Shown in pieces: positions 26,997-36,685 of a stretch of 37,635 bases of DNA. The notes beneath the pieces were generated by a model. The model was given only the letters and a program-made list of their open reading frames with translations, was not told the origin of the DNA and made no database searches. The stretch spans positions 1 to 37,635 of the forward strand of contig NZ_ATNM01000189.1 in the NCBI RefSeq assembly GCF_000427295.1, read 5' to 3'. The position numbers and the translations under genes were made by a program. This stretch comes from Cyclobacterium qasimii M12-11B. GTDB taxonomy: Bacteria; Bacteroidota; Bacteroidia; Cytophagales; Cyclobacteriaceae. Numbering within the stretch: position 1 is the first letter of the stretch; each line of letters begins with the position of its first letter.

Positions 26997-27411
26997 GTAT
27001 TCAAACTAAAATCAAAAGTATTTGACAATAAACCATGAAAATCATCATTTAATCAAAAAAAAGCGGAATCATGTTTAAAGTGAGTGATTTAGTCCGCATT
27101 GTAGCTTAAAAAAGTCAAAAATGCTGACAAAATCATTAAACATTTAATTACCAATCTAAGGACTCACCCCCAACCATAAAATCTCACCATTACAGGGATG
27201 TTATGTAATCTAAAAATTAACACCTAAATTCCGCAGCGAACTTCTTTAATCAATTGTTTCCAATAGAGATAAAACCTTCCAGGTTTCACTCACCTAATTT
27301 TAACATCAGGCTGATGATCAACAAAACCTGGAAGGTTTCCGGATTTAACGTAATCATTAACAATTAATAATTATTTAAAAACCCCTCCCATATGTAAGCC
27401 AGGCAAGGTTG
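26997..27411. repeat. ~415-bp direct repeat, left copy (upstream of intact hsdM)
   Basis: This matches 31149-31595 over its whole length apart from small indels, at very roughly 85% identity by eye. Its last ~35 bases (27378-27411) correspond to the 3' end of the sialidase gene, read on the minus strand as NLAWLT, which at this place has no gene body. It contains the inverted-repeat element at 27272-27338. Confidence 0.85.
27272..27338. repeat. inverted-repeat element, copy 1
   Basis: Arms AAACCTTCCAGGTTT (27272-27286) and AAACCTGGAAGGTTT (27324-27338) are exact reverse complements, and each is also nearly self-complementary. A smaller CATCAGGCTGATG palindrome lies in the loop. Copies 2 and 3 are at 31425-31491 and about 36238-36368. 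Confidence 0.8.
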
Positions 27412-27430
27412 CCTTTTTCTATAACAAAGT

Positions 27431-30400
27431 TTAATTCTTAATAATTTTCACACCATATTTATCAGAAACTGTGACTACCCACAAATAATAAATTCCGGGC
27501 GGTAGTGAAGCTACAGAAACGATGGTTTCATCTTCAGCCTGTTTCCAATTGACATTGGAACTTTTCCCCATTACATCCACAATCATAATTTCCGAAATAT
27601 TGCTAGGCTTGTTAAGAACTATGGAAATAGCGTCATAAGAAGGGTTGGGGAAAAATTCGAAAGAAAACTTTGTCTCCTCTGGAGGCAAAGTTTCCTCAGG
27701 GGCGGGTGTTTCTTCAGGAGGTGTTATTTCCTCAGGAATACTATTTACTAATATAAATCCAACATCACTTATTTCACTTTCATTACCCTCTCGGTCAAAA
27801 GCTTTTAACCAGTAATATCGTGGACCATTTTCCAATTTCCCAGGATCTACAAAATTCTTTGTATAGGAATGGCCGATTCTTATGGCCGTGGAAAAATCAT
27901 CGGATGAACTCCAAAAAATATAATACCCTACCAAATCTGGTTCTGAGTTTGCTTTCCACCAAAGTTCTATAGTTCCTAATCTAATTCTAGCAGAAGCAGG
28001 ATGAGGTTTTAGCAGGAGGATAATTTAGAGGAGATCCCTTTACACTCTTAGAAAACTCACTCTGTTTTCCTGAAATATCTTCTATGCTTACCCAATAATA
28101 ATAGGTCTCACTGTATTCTATATTAAAATCTAAATAAGAACCCTGGTTAGTTCTATTTATTAGAGTGGCAGTATTTTTATCTGGTGTCGTGCTTCGATAA
28201 ATCAAATACTGTTTCAAAAATGCATTATCGCTCTCATCCCAATTCAATTGTATAAACTTGTCCCCTTCAGTTTTTGTCAGACTTTTAGGAGCCGTAGGGG
28301 GATCTTTAAATATTAAATTTACGGTAAGAAGAACGGTGGAATCTATGTTAGATTTATAAGTATGTGAAAATCGACCACCATTTTTAATAAATTCTCCTCC
28401 AAAAGCAATACTGTCACCTGAATATAAATCAGCATTTTGGTGATAGACTTTAGACCCAAATGGAATAGAAGAGTTATCATAAAATCCTTTAACCAATAAA
28501 TCTTTTCCATATTTTGTGTAGGCAGAACTTCCCCAAGTAGCAAAAATCTGTTTAGAGGAATTATAAGAAACCTCAGGTTGGTGAAAAGTAAGAAATGAAT
28601 TGACCCGAATAATTTCACCATCTTTTTCACCATTGGCCTTAAATTTTTGGATTTCGATTGGCCTTGAGTTCGATTTTTTAAATATGACGCAAAAATCTCC
28701 ATTGTAATTGACGCCCAATCTGGGTAATCTCAATCCATCAACATTGGTAAATACCATCTCATCTCCAATTTCTGCTCCATTTTCATCAAACCTTTTAACT
28801 GCGGTTTTAGAGAAAAATGTCCATGCCAAGAGGATTTGATCATTATTGCTTATATTTATATCTAAGCCACCATTTGCTCCAAGTCGATTTTCATTCATCG
28901 ATTTACTTAATACCTCAAATTCTTCATTATATACCATAATTGAAAGGTCGTAGTACCCACTTCTAGAGGCTATTACAATCTTTCCATTGTCATTTATTGA
29001 TACCTTTGAATCGTTTAGATAGTTGAAGTCTGGAACCGTCCTACAACATCCTTCTATGCTTTTTTCACCACTATCAAACCCATCTGCTTTTATTAAACGT
29101 GCATTTAAGTAACTATTTCCATTGTACCAAATAATAACAAAATCCCCCCTTTTATTGGCACTTATTTTTGGAAAAACACTATTTCGAGGTACGCCATATT
29201 CCAAAACTTGATTTATAGTAAACTTCTCTGTAAGCGGCACACCATTTATGTCAAACTTTTGTGCAAATATATTGGGACTGTTTTCCTCCCTCCAAAGAAT
29301 CATAAAATTACCAGCACTATCAATGGCCGCTTCTAAGCTCCCAATTGCTGTGTTTGCCTTGATTTCAACTAGCTTAACATCTAAGACCTTATTGAACAAA
29401 GAATCATATTTTTGAGCAAAAATAGCATTATTTTCACCTTTATAATTATTCCAAATCACTAAATGATTATTATCTGTACTTAGCGTTTTAGAATATTCAG
29501 CTTGCTGTCTGAAAGAGGTATTAACTATTATATCTTCAGTCTGTTTATTGGATTTAAACAATGTTTTCTGCAGGTAAATATGATTACCTTCTGTTCCGTT
29601 CACGGCATAAATGATAGAACCATGGTCATCATTGCTAAGTTTTACATCTATTGATGCTATACTTTTCTCACCAATATCATCCCACATTTCAAGGGGTTCA
29701 TAAACTTGTTGACCGGAATTCTCTAAATAATAAACTTTGACTTTTCCTGATTTACTTTTGCTTCCTGCGAATACTTTACCTTGCTTATTTTGAGAAACCT
29801 GTATCAATAAAGAGGGTTCTTCATCCAAATGGAAATCAGATTGAGAACCATTGAAATTAGAAAAAAAAGACAAATAGGTGCCATCTGGATGATAATTTGA
29901 AAAAGAAGCTAGGGAAAAAGAAATTACAGTTTTCATTTCTCCGTAATCCATATCAAAAGCAGCCATACAGCAACTATTTGATCCCAGTTCCCTATAATTT
30001 AAAACTTCACTTTCCTTATTTACGAACGTTACACTACCAGTTGGGCTAGCACTGGTGTGATTCCGAAAGGAGGCCACAGCCAGATAGCTACTATCCGTAA
30101 GTTCAATAGGAAAAGTATGCGGAGATAGGGCACCTACATACCAACTATTTATTAGCGCTCCTTCTTTATTCTTTTCTTTATTAAAAAACTGGGATTTAAT
30201 TTCATTTCCTGAAAACCAAGAAATAATAAATTCATCTTGAGCATTTTTGGATATGTTTACGGAACCTTTTGAGGCTATTGTAAGCTTTTGAGGTTCATCA
30301 AAAGGGATTCCTTGGGGATTATAGACTTGATAATATACGATATACTCTGTAGGCTTTTCTACATGACTCCATACCACAATGGAATTCCCCTTTTTGTCTA

Positions 30401-30695
30401 CCGCAATATCAAAATCAGACCTCCAGTTATATTTAAAAGGAACAGAAGCTATCTTGAATTTTCTCCCTATCGGTATCCCTTTGGGAGAAAATGATTGTGC
30501 ATATATATTGGTAGAGGTGTCCGTTTTAGTTTGCCAACCTAAGGAAAATTCTTCATTAGGATTATAGTCAAAAGCTACTTTCATTATCTCCTCTCCATAC
30601 ACACTTGCAAGACGAATAGAATCTTTTTTATAAATTTGAGCATTAGCAGAAATGGTAAAAAAGAGTAAAACAATTGGGAAAAAAAGTCCTTTCAT
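27431..30695 (-). pseudogene. large secreted T9SS protein with fibronectin-type domains, frameshifted
   Basis: The first frame (27987-30695, 902 aa) has a signal peptide (MKGLFFPIVLLFFTISANAQ) and many ~50-residue repeats with Asp/Asn-rich loops (DKKGNSIVVWSH, SKNAQDEFIISW and others), as in beta-propeller exoproteins. A fibronectin type III domain follows from about residue 800. It stops at SSCFC. The next frame (27431-27934) continues the same architecture with a second FnIII domain, a PPEET-rich linker and a C-terminal type IX secretion signal (FFPNPSYDAISI..., ending KYGVKIIKN). Removing one A of four (plus-strand T run 28007-28010) restores continuity: PPAK then PHPASARIRLGTIELWW. Full length about 1087 aa. 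Probably surface or extracellular. Confidence 0.8.
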
Positions 30696-30962
30696 TCAAA
30701 ATTTATTATGTAAACTATAAAATAAATAAGTGTTGATTTTCGCATCATTTGTATGAATTCAAAAAAATAAAATCAGAATATTCGCAAATTATCTCCCGTA
30801 AATATAGGATTAAATATCTACACATATACACAAATATGTATTTTAAACACAAAAAAAGTTTATTTATTGTTTCACCTAGTGTTTTCTATCCGAGTTTAAA
30901 AATCATAGGTGAAAAATTTTTAATATTGTAAACTATTTTTACTTTATAATGCCCTCTTTCTC

Positions 30963-31028
30963 TTACTTCCGATACTTCTTAAAGTTATCTACTTGTTCAA
31001 TGATCTCTTTGTATTCCTCATCCCTCAC
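30963..31028 (-). repeat. hsdR 3'-end remnant (copy C)
   Basis: On the minus strand it encodes RDEEYKEIIEQVDNFKKYRK and a stop, the same tail as the HsdR C-terminus (RDEVYKEIFEQAENFKKYQR) with several substitutions. A TAG lies just upstream, so no gene is left. It abuts an hsdM remnant, so it belonged to a second, different restriction locus rather than being a copy made from the nearby gene. Confidence 0.85.
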
Positions 31029-31031
31029 CTA

Positions 31032-31130
31032 ATGGTCGAGCAAATCACCAGTTAGGAAAGGATTGATTTTTTCTATGTTATGCAAGACAGTATCCACTTA
31101 CAGGACAATATCGTCTTGTTTAGAATGTAC
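31032..31130 (-). pseudogene. decayed fragment of a second hsdM
   Basis: Read on the minus strand, about 33 codons resemble intact HsdM residues ~89-122 (VIGHSKQDDIALIVDTALH, IEKNNP), with in-frame stops (VL-stop-VDTVLH) and substitutions. The N-terminal ~85 codons of hsdM are missing: the match ends and the long direct repeat begins at 31149. Confidence 0.8.
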
Positions 31131-31148
31131 GATCACATTTCATAGGTG

Positions 31149-31595
31149 GTATTCAAACTAAAATCAAAAGTATTTGACAATAAACTATGGAAATCATCAT
31201 TCAATCAGAAAAAAAAGCGAAATCATGTATCAAGTGAGCGATTTTGTCCGGATTGAAGTTTAAAAAAGCAAAAATGCTGACCAAATCATTAAACAATCAA
31301 TTACCAATCCAATAGCTCACCCCCAACCATCAAATCTCACCATTACAGGGGTATTATGTAATCTAAAAATCAACACCTAAATTCTGCAGCCAATTTCTTA
31401 ATTCAGCTGGTTCCAATAGGGATAAAACCTTCCAGGTTTCACTCACATAATTTTAACATCAGGCTGATGATCAATAAAACCTGGAAGGTTTCCGGATTTA
31501 ACGTAATCATTAACAATTAACCATTAACAATTAACAATTAATAATCATCAAAAAACTCCTCCCAATCCTTACCACCCGTAAGCCAGGCAAGGTTG
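31149..31595. repeat. ~415-bp direct repeat, right copy (beside decayed hsdM)
   Basis: Partner of 26997-27411. It runs into the true 3' end of the sialidase gene. Together with the hsdR and hsdM remnants it shows that the whole left end of the sialidase locus is duplicated. Confidence 0.85.
31425..31491. repeat. inverted-repeat element, copy 2
   Basis: Arms AAACCTTCCAGGTTT (31425-31439) and AAACCTGGAAGGTTT (31477-31491), identical to copy 1. Confidence 0.8.
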
Positions 31596-32673
31596 AAAAT
31601 GGCCATTTTACCTGAGTAGCCTTTTGGATCTTCGCCTTCTCCTTCAAAGAATAGGTAAATCAATCCTTCGCTTGGGGTACCGGCTCTTCCGGTGGTCATG
31701 GAGGAATAGGCAAACTTGCCCTCCTCTACTAGTTTGTTTACTGGCCAGGTTTTACCACCATCGAAGCTGGCCCAGACGGTTCCGTGGTTTCTGCCGTCAT
31801 TGGATACTATATTGCTATAGAGCAACACATCATGCCCTTCGATTGGCAGTCTAATCAAGCCTGCCATCAAGCCATAATCCCCGCTTTGGTCTCCATCAGG
31901 TAATTCTTCACTGACGTATAGACCTTCCCAGGTCTCTCCTCCATCTTTACTGTGCGCAATATGTCTCATTCTTGGGTTTAAGACATCGGTGGACAAGTGT
32001 CTGCGGGAATTGTAGTAGATGGTTCCATCGGAAAGTTCTGTCAGCGTGGCTTCACCGGTTCCATTGGCCGGAAAAGGGGCGCTTGTGTGCCAGGTTTTCC
32101 CTGCATCATCACTATAAATGGCATTGGTATAATGGTTGGGCCAAAATTCCTTGTTGTTTCCGCCATCATAATTGCGGGTTGCGCGAATCAATCTGCCTTT
32201 CTTTTCACCGAATTGTAAAGTAATGCCATGTTCATTCATGTGCATGGAAGGTACATTTCCATTCTTGTCTCCTGCTAGGCTTGTTTCTTCAACTGCCCAT
32301 GTTTTCCCATTGTCTTTGCTCCTGTACATTTTAAAAGGAGAAATGGGATGGCCCTCTTCTACAAATGCCAAAATATCTCCACTGTTTTCATCCACAATGA
32401 CTCCTCCTCCTTGAAAACCGGGCTCGGCTATCGTAATTATTGGCTCCCAGCTTTTCCCTCCATCTTCACTCCTACGCACCTGGTAACTTTTATTCCCCCA
32501 GGTGGCTACAATAGAACCATCCTTAGCCGTCACCACATTGGGAAAACGCTCGCATGCAAAAATCTCGCTTAACTCAAAAACGGCTTTGCCATCGTTCCAA
32601 AATTCATTTTTGGGTTTTGGTTGGCACAGGAACCTATAATAAAAAGCAATGCGATAAATACAGATTGTCTCAC
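31538..32673 (-). pseudogene. sialidase-family lipoprotein, frame broken after the signal peptide
   Basis: The long frame (31538-32758) encodes a sialidase fold from about residue 70: five Asp-box repeats (SEDGGKSW, SKDNGKTW, SDDAGKTW, SKDGGETW, SFDGGKTW) and FP..V...DGSIVATWG. Its own N-terminus (MDNKPKGLLL...) makes no sense as a signal. In another frame from a GTG at 32673 lies a perfect lipoprotein signal, RQSVFIALLFIIGSCANQ. One missing base between about 32606 and 32620 (A/C runs) joins the two. The enzyme would cleave terminal sialic acids or act on related glycans at the outer membrane. Confidence 0.75.
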
Positions 32674-32758
32674 TAGAATAAATTTTATTGATACAAATTA
32701 AGAAATCAAAACAGGTAAAAGTCAATTTTAATAGTAGCCCTTTAGGTTTGTTATCCAA

Positions 32759-33078
32759 AGGATTTTAGTTCTTCTCTACCTAACTAAATATCAATAATAA
32801 CCATAATCTCTATATTTTTTATACAGAGAAGAGAATAATCATAAATCTTGATTAACCAAAAGCACATAACTAATTAAAAAATAACACTTTATGGGGTTTT
32901 ACCTTTTGAGTTTATTCAAGCGCTTTCATCAATAAAATTCATTTTAAATCTTTTGAATAGGTTTAAAGACAATCACTATTCAAAAAAGAACAAGGAAATT
33001 TTTGTGGTGGTTTGAAGGCCAATAATGAGAACTAAAATCCCTTTATTTTTGGAAGGATTAGAAGGACATTAACCAAAT
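32759..33078. other. intergenic region, promoter side of the barrel gene
   Basis: No gene was recognised in 320 bp. It separates the minus-strand sialidase from the plus-strand barrel gene, so both promoters should lie here. Confidence 0.4.
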
Positions 33079-33085
33079 TTGTCTT

Positions 33086-33093
33086 TATATTTG
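33086..33093 (+). promoter_or_regulatory. Bacteroidota -7 promoter element
   Basis: TATATTTG matches the TAnnTTTG element and lies 34 bases before the chosen ATG at 33127, consistent with that start and not the longer one at 33079, which would lie upstream of this element. Confidence 0.6.
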
Positions 33094-33126
33094 GATTTTA
33101 TAGAACACTTTAACAATTTTTATTCG

Positions 33127-34380
33127 ATGAGATTTATTTTTGTTTTTGTATTTTTTACCTTGATTTTTAATGAGGCGGTATCGCAGGAAAAATACTTACC
33201 TGGCTATGTGAAGACCCTGGATGGGGAAATTGTTCCTGGCTTAATCGACTATAGAAACTGGGATAACAATCCCAAAAATGTATTCTTCAAACAGGAGCAA
33301 CAAGGTATTGCAGAGGTTTACAAGGCCCTTGACATCGCTGAATTTGGAGTATTGGATGAAATTTACGTGGGCGCTGTGGTGGAGAAGGAAGTGACTACCA
33401 ATACGGTCTATGTACACAGTGAATCTTCCGCCTTACAAGTGAGAATGGATACTGTTTTTTTACAAACATTGGTAGGGGGTGAAAAGTCCTTGCTGGGGAT
33501 GAAATCTTCTGGGAAGCAAAACTTCTATATCAAAGAAGGCAACAACTATACCCTTCTGAAATACAAGTGGTTTCTTGTCGAGCAAAACGGGACGCAACTC
33601 AAGGATGAAAACTTAACCTATAAGCGTCAACTGGCTTCCTATTTGGGTAATTGTTTGCACATGATTGCCCCACTTGAAGGTGCCAGCTATGACAGCAAAA
33701 GTTTGGAAAACATTTTTCTGAAGTATTATGAATGTACAGGTGGAGTGCCCGCATTTAGAAAAGTTAGGGAGAAAGTGATTGTCGAGTTGGGTATTGTTAC
33801 AGGAGCATCCTCAACATCCCTTTCATTTTACCAAACCGAAGGTTTTGAAGATCTTCTAAGTTTCAATTTTCCCAGCACTTATGATCTAGTCGCCGGTGTA
33901 TTTCTTGATGTATTACTACCTAGAAATGAACGCAAATGGTCCATTTACAACGAACTATTATATACTTCTTATACCGTAAGCGGAAGCTTTCAGGACATTA
34001 CCAATGAAAATGACTACCGAAATGTAGAAGGCAAGCTAGGCTTTGGTTACCTTAAAGTAAATAACATGTTGCGCTATCGGTATCAGCTAGATAATTTTAA
34101 AGTTTTTGTCAATGGGGGAATATCCAATGGTTTTGCCCTGAGTGAAACCAACAAAAAATCCACCTTCAGGAAATTCTATACTTCAGAAACCAATGATGAT
34201 GGCAAGATCTTGAAAGAAACACGTAGCTATGAACAAGGGGTTATAATAGGTTTGGGTGCCACCAAAGGACGGCTGACAGGAGAATTCCGCTATGAGAGAG
34301 GAAATGGCATGTCTGCTTACACCGCTTTTGGGGTACGGGTAGAGCGGTATTTTTTACTGCTGAACTATCGACTCAATTAA
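33127..34380 (+). CDS. outer-membrane beta-barrel protein
   Basis: Starting at ATG 33127 the 417-aa protein has a signal peptide (MRFIFVFVFFTLIFNEAVSQ). Residues ~20-90 contain PGYVKTLDGEIVPGLIDYRNW, a stretch common in a family of exported Bacteroidota proteins. The C-terminal half (~230-417) is a series of amphipathic strands (VIVELGIVTG, KLGFGYLKV, GEFRYERG) ending in an aromatic-polar terminus (VERYFLLLNYRLN), as expected for an outer-membrane barrel. No enzymatic motif. Role unknown; possibly a porin-like or surface structural protein. Confidence 0.75.
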   Translation: MRFIFVFVFFTLIFNEAVSQEKYLPGYVKTLDGEIVPGLIDYRNWDNNPKNVFFKQEQQGIAEVYKALDIAEFGVLDEIYVGAVVEKEVTTNTVYVHSESSALQVRMDTVFLQTLVGGEKSLLGMKSSGKQNFYIKEGNNYTLLKYKWFLVEQNGTQLKDENLTYKRQLASYLGNCLHMIAPLEGASYDSKSLENIFLKYYECTGGVPAFRKVREKVIVELGIVTGASSTSLSFYQTEGFEDLLSFNFPSTYDLVAGVFLDVLLPRNERKWSIYNELLYTSYTVSGSFQDITNENDYRNVEGKLGFGYLKVNNMLRYRYQLDNFKVFVNGGISNGFALSETNKKSTFRKFYTSETNDDGKILKETRSYEQGVIIGLGATKGRLTGEFRYERGNGMSAYTAFGVRVERYFLLLNYRLN

Positions 34381-34420
34381 ATAGGCTTTTGGCCGTTTGA
34401 TGAATGGGGAAAACAATGGG

Positions 34421-34484
34421 TGATGTGGTGATGGAGTGATTTGGTGATATAGTGATTTGGTGATGGGGTGATAGGGTGATGTGG
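34421..34484. repeat. octamer tandem repeat TGATNNRG, eight copies
   Basis: From 34421 every eight bases begins with TGAT, eight times in a row, the second half varying (GTGG, GGAG, TTGG, ATAG, TTGG, GGGG, AGGG, GTGG). It lies between the barrel gene and the end of the DUF4038 gene. It is not coding. Confidence 0.85.
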
Positions 34485-34492
34485 GGCTTTTT

Positions 34493-36154
34493 TTAAATGG
34501 TTTCTCTTTTGCCAACAAGTAGTACCCATGGTTCGTTGTCTGGGGCGGTGAAGGTCTGAATGGCTTCCGTTACTCTGGCTTCCTCTAAGAATGAACCTGT
34601 CTTGGGGTTGAACCATTGATAAGGCATCTCAGGAGTCAATTCACTCAAGGTAATTTCTCCACCTTCGTTAAGGTAGCTAACATAGAACTTTCCTGCCTTG
34701 GCCAGACAAAGCTTCCCACCTGCCAGGTCTTTTCGCTTCTCCATATCTGTGAAAGGCATCCCTTCCATGGCTTTGGCAATGAATCCCACATAGCGACTGC
34801 CTTCCAAGTTCAAGGCTTCCCGCCAGGACACCTCAGAATTCGACCAATTTGCCCATCCAGCTTCATCTGGGCTCACTTTCCACTGCCACATACCACCAGC
34901 ACCGTAAACCACTCCCATGGTACCTCCTGACATAAGTTGCATCCAGGCTTCTTCTCCTTGCCACCAGCCTGAACCATTTTCAGGATCTCTTATGCCTTCA
35001 TAAGTAGGTTCTCCATTGGCCACAGCTTTGGTGGGTTTGTTTTCATACATTTGCTCCACTTTATTATAAATATTCTGGGCAGTATGTCCGGTTTGAGCCC
35101 ACTGAAAATCCAGCCAATTGGCATCCTGATGGGCTTTATTGTAATGAATTACATAAGTGTCCGGATCAGCCCATTCAGGGATAAAATCATCAAAAGGATT
35201 GTAGTGAATTCCGGTAGGTTGGCGGTAAGCATCCCAGGCTTCAACGGTTTCACCCCCTTCTTTAACCCCTACTTCTTTGCCCATTCCATCGGCACCCACT
35301 AACCATATGGCAGGACGTGCGCCATAGCGTGCCACAAGGTATTTGCAATAACGGGCATATTCTTCGGCAACAACATTCTTGCCCAGCACCTCTTTTCCTT
35401 TCCAACCGAAGCCATGAAACACCGGCTGGTAGACTGGCACAATTTCATTTGCAACAAGTATACCCATCAGGCTGTCCAAGTACTGAAAATAATCCGCATT
35501 GATTTGATTGATATGTCCCTCCGGCAAATCCGAAAAAGCAACAGCAAAACCCTGATCCGTATCCCGGGCATTGGGACCGGTAGCGCCTTGATCAGGCTGA
35601 ATGGTCATAAGTAAAGCAGCATTAAAGCCTTTTTCGCCACGATCTTGTGCATACTGTGTCACATCTGCATAGGTTGCCCGCCATGGCATTGCCCAAGGGG
35701 TATCTCCCACCACGATAAAAGGCGTACCATCTGCATGGACCACATTTCGTTTGCCCTCAGACATGCGCAATAAACCATGTTTCAACAATTGATTGTCACC
35801 CGTATAAGCCACACTTTTAAGACTTCCCTCTTGACCATGTAAACCGCTATCACTGCTATCGGAAGCAATTGTATGCCATTTCCATTCCCCATTGGCAATA
35901 GGAGAAGCAAAGCGGATTTCCCAGTTTTGTCCCCCATCCCAGAAGGCTGGTCGACGCAGTTGCTGTCCATCAGGACCTATGAACTCCGCATACATTTCTA
36001 CATCCGTATAAGGATTGCTGTAGGTACTGTCGGCTGTAAAAACCAGTGCTATTTCCTCCCACTGTGGGGCATCAATGGCAGCTTTTTCGGATTGAGAGGT
36101 ATTACAACTAAAGAGAAAATTACTAATGACAAGGAGGGCAAAGACAATTCTCAT
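34493..36154 (-). CDS. DUF5060-DUF4038 glycoside-hydrolase-like lipoprotein
   Basis: The 553-aa protein has a lipoprotein signal (NFLFSC, Cys17). Residues ~30-115 resemble the DUF5060 beta-sandwich (WEEIALVFTADSTYSNPYTDVEMYAEF-type start) and ~130-460 the DUF4038 (apiosidase-like) TIM barrel (FIVVGDTPWAMPWRATYADVTQYAQDRGEKGFNA; WLVGADG). A C-terminal collagen-binding-like domain follows (~480-553; FYVSYLNEGGEITL, FNPKTG, PWVLLVGKR). Such enzymes hydrolyse plant or algal polysaccharide side chains; the exact substrate cannot be inferred. It is intact and lies on the same strand as the phosphodiesterase gene, but the two are separated by a terminator and a repeat, so they are not obviously an operon. 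Confidence 0.82.
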   Translation of the reverse strand: MRIVFALLVISNFLFSCNTSQSEKAAIDAPQWEEIALVFTADSTYSNPYTDVEMYAEFIGPDGQQLRRPAFWDGGQNWEIRFASPIANGEWKWHTIASDSSDSGLHGQEGSLKSVAYTGDNQLLKHGLLRMSEGKRNVVHADGTPFIVVGDTPWAMPWRATYADVTQYAQDRGEKGFNAALLMTIQPDQGATGPNARDTDQGFAVAFSDLPEGHINQINADYFQYLDSLMGILVANEIVPVYQPVFHGFGWKGKEVLGKNVVAEEYARYCKYLVARYGARPAIWLVGADGMGKEVGVKEGGETVEAWDAYRQPTGIHYNPFDDFIPEWADPDTYVIHYNKAHQDANWLDFQWAQTGHTAQNIYNKVEQMYENKPTKAVANGEPTYEGIRDPENGSGWWQGEEAWMQLMSGGTMGVVYGAGGMWQWKVSPDEAGWANWSNSEVSWREALNLEGSRYVGFIAKAMEGMPFTDMEKRKDLAGGKLCLAKAGKFYVSYLNEGGEITLSELTPEMPYQWFNPKTGSFLEEARVTEAIQTFTAPDNEPWVLLVGKRETI

Positions 36155-36576
36155 GGGCTTAAATTTATATTATTGACTTGACAGTAATTGTTTAACTGTC
36201 TACAGTTAAGTGTATCGGTAAACGGAATCATAGCAAATACCTATATTTCCGCAGCCTATTTCTTTAACCAATTGGTTCTTGTTGAGATAAAACCTTACAT
36301 GTTTCACTCAGCTAATTTTAACATGGCGCTGATTATCAACAAAACCAGCAAGGTTGGGATTTATGTAAATAGTAAAACCATCCTTATTATCCGGACAATA
36401 CAAATAAACAGAAATCGCGCCTATTTCATCAATTGTTTTCAAAAAAGTTGGTGATTTGGTAAGGTTTGGCAGTTATAGTTTATAATAAAGTAGGTACATA
36501 TGATTCAAAGAAACCTTTATTGAAGAAAATACTGTACACTCTTGAACCTTATATTTTCAAGATTTCTTTAACAAAA
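36155..36576. other. intergenic region with a repeat copy
   Basis: No gene. It contains the third, degenerate copy of the inverted-repeat element (see that entry) and promoter space for the DUF4038 gene. Confidence 0.5.
36238..36368. repeat. inverted-repeat element, copy 3 (degenerate)
   Basis: About 130 bases matching 27227-27355 and the corresponding right copy (CCGCAGCC...TTTCTTTAA, GATAAAACCTT, TTTCACTCA, CTAATTTTAACAT). The arms are mutated (AAACCTTACATGTTT; AAACCAGCAAGGTT). This shows the element is older than the direct duplication and moves or spreads independently. Confidence 0.7.
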
Positions 36577-36606
36577 AAAGGCCGGATTATTTCTAATCAG
36601 GCCTTT
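36577..36606 (-). terminator. intrinsic terminator of the phosphodiesterase gene
   Basis: A 13-bp stem with one mismatch (AAAGGCCGGATTA / TAATCAGGCCTTT, 4-base loop) is preceded by seven A on the plus strand, read as U on the minus strand. Stop of the gene is at 36686, 80 bases upstream in its direction. Confidence 0.8.
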
Positions 36607-36685
36607 AGGAAGGTTATTTTGGTCTTATTACCCGGTAACTTTTCCTATTATTAGGAAGGAAAGGAAAAGCCATCCCCGCCGAAAT

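Noticed and set aside
31624-32572. several plus-strand frames
   Set aside because: All antisense to the sialidase and rich in Cys/His/Trp as expected from shadow reading.
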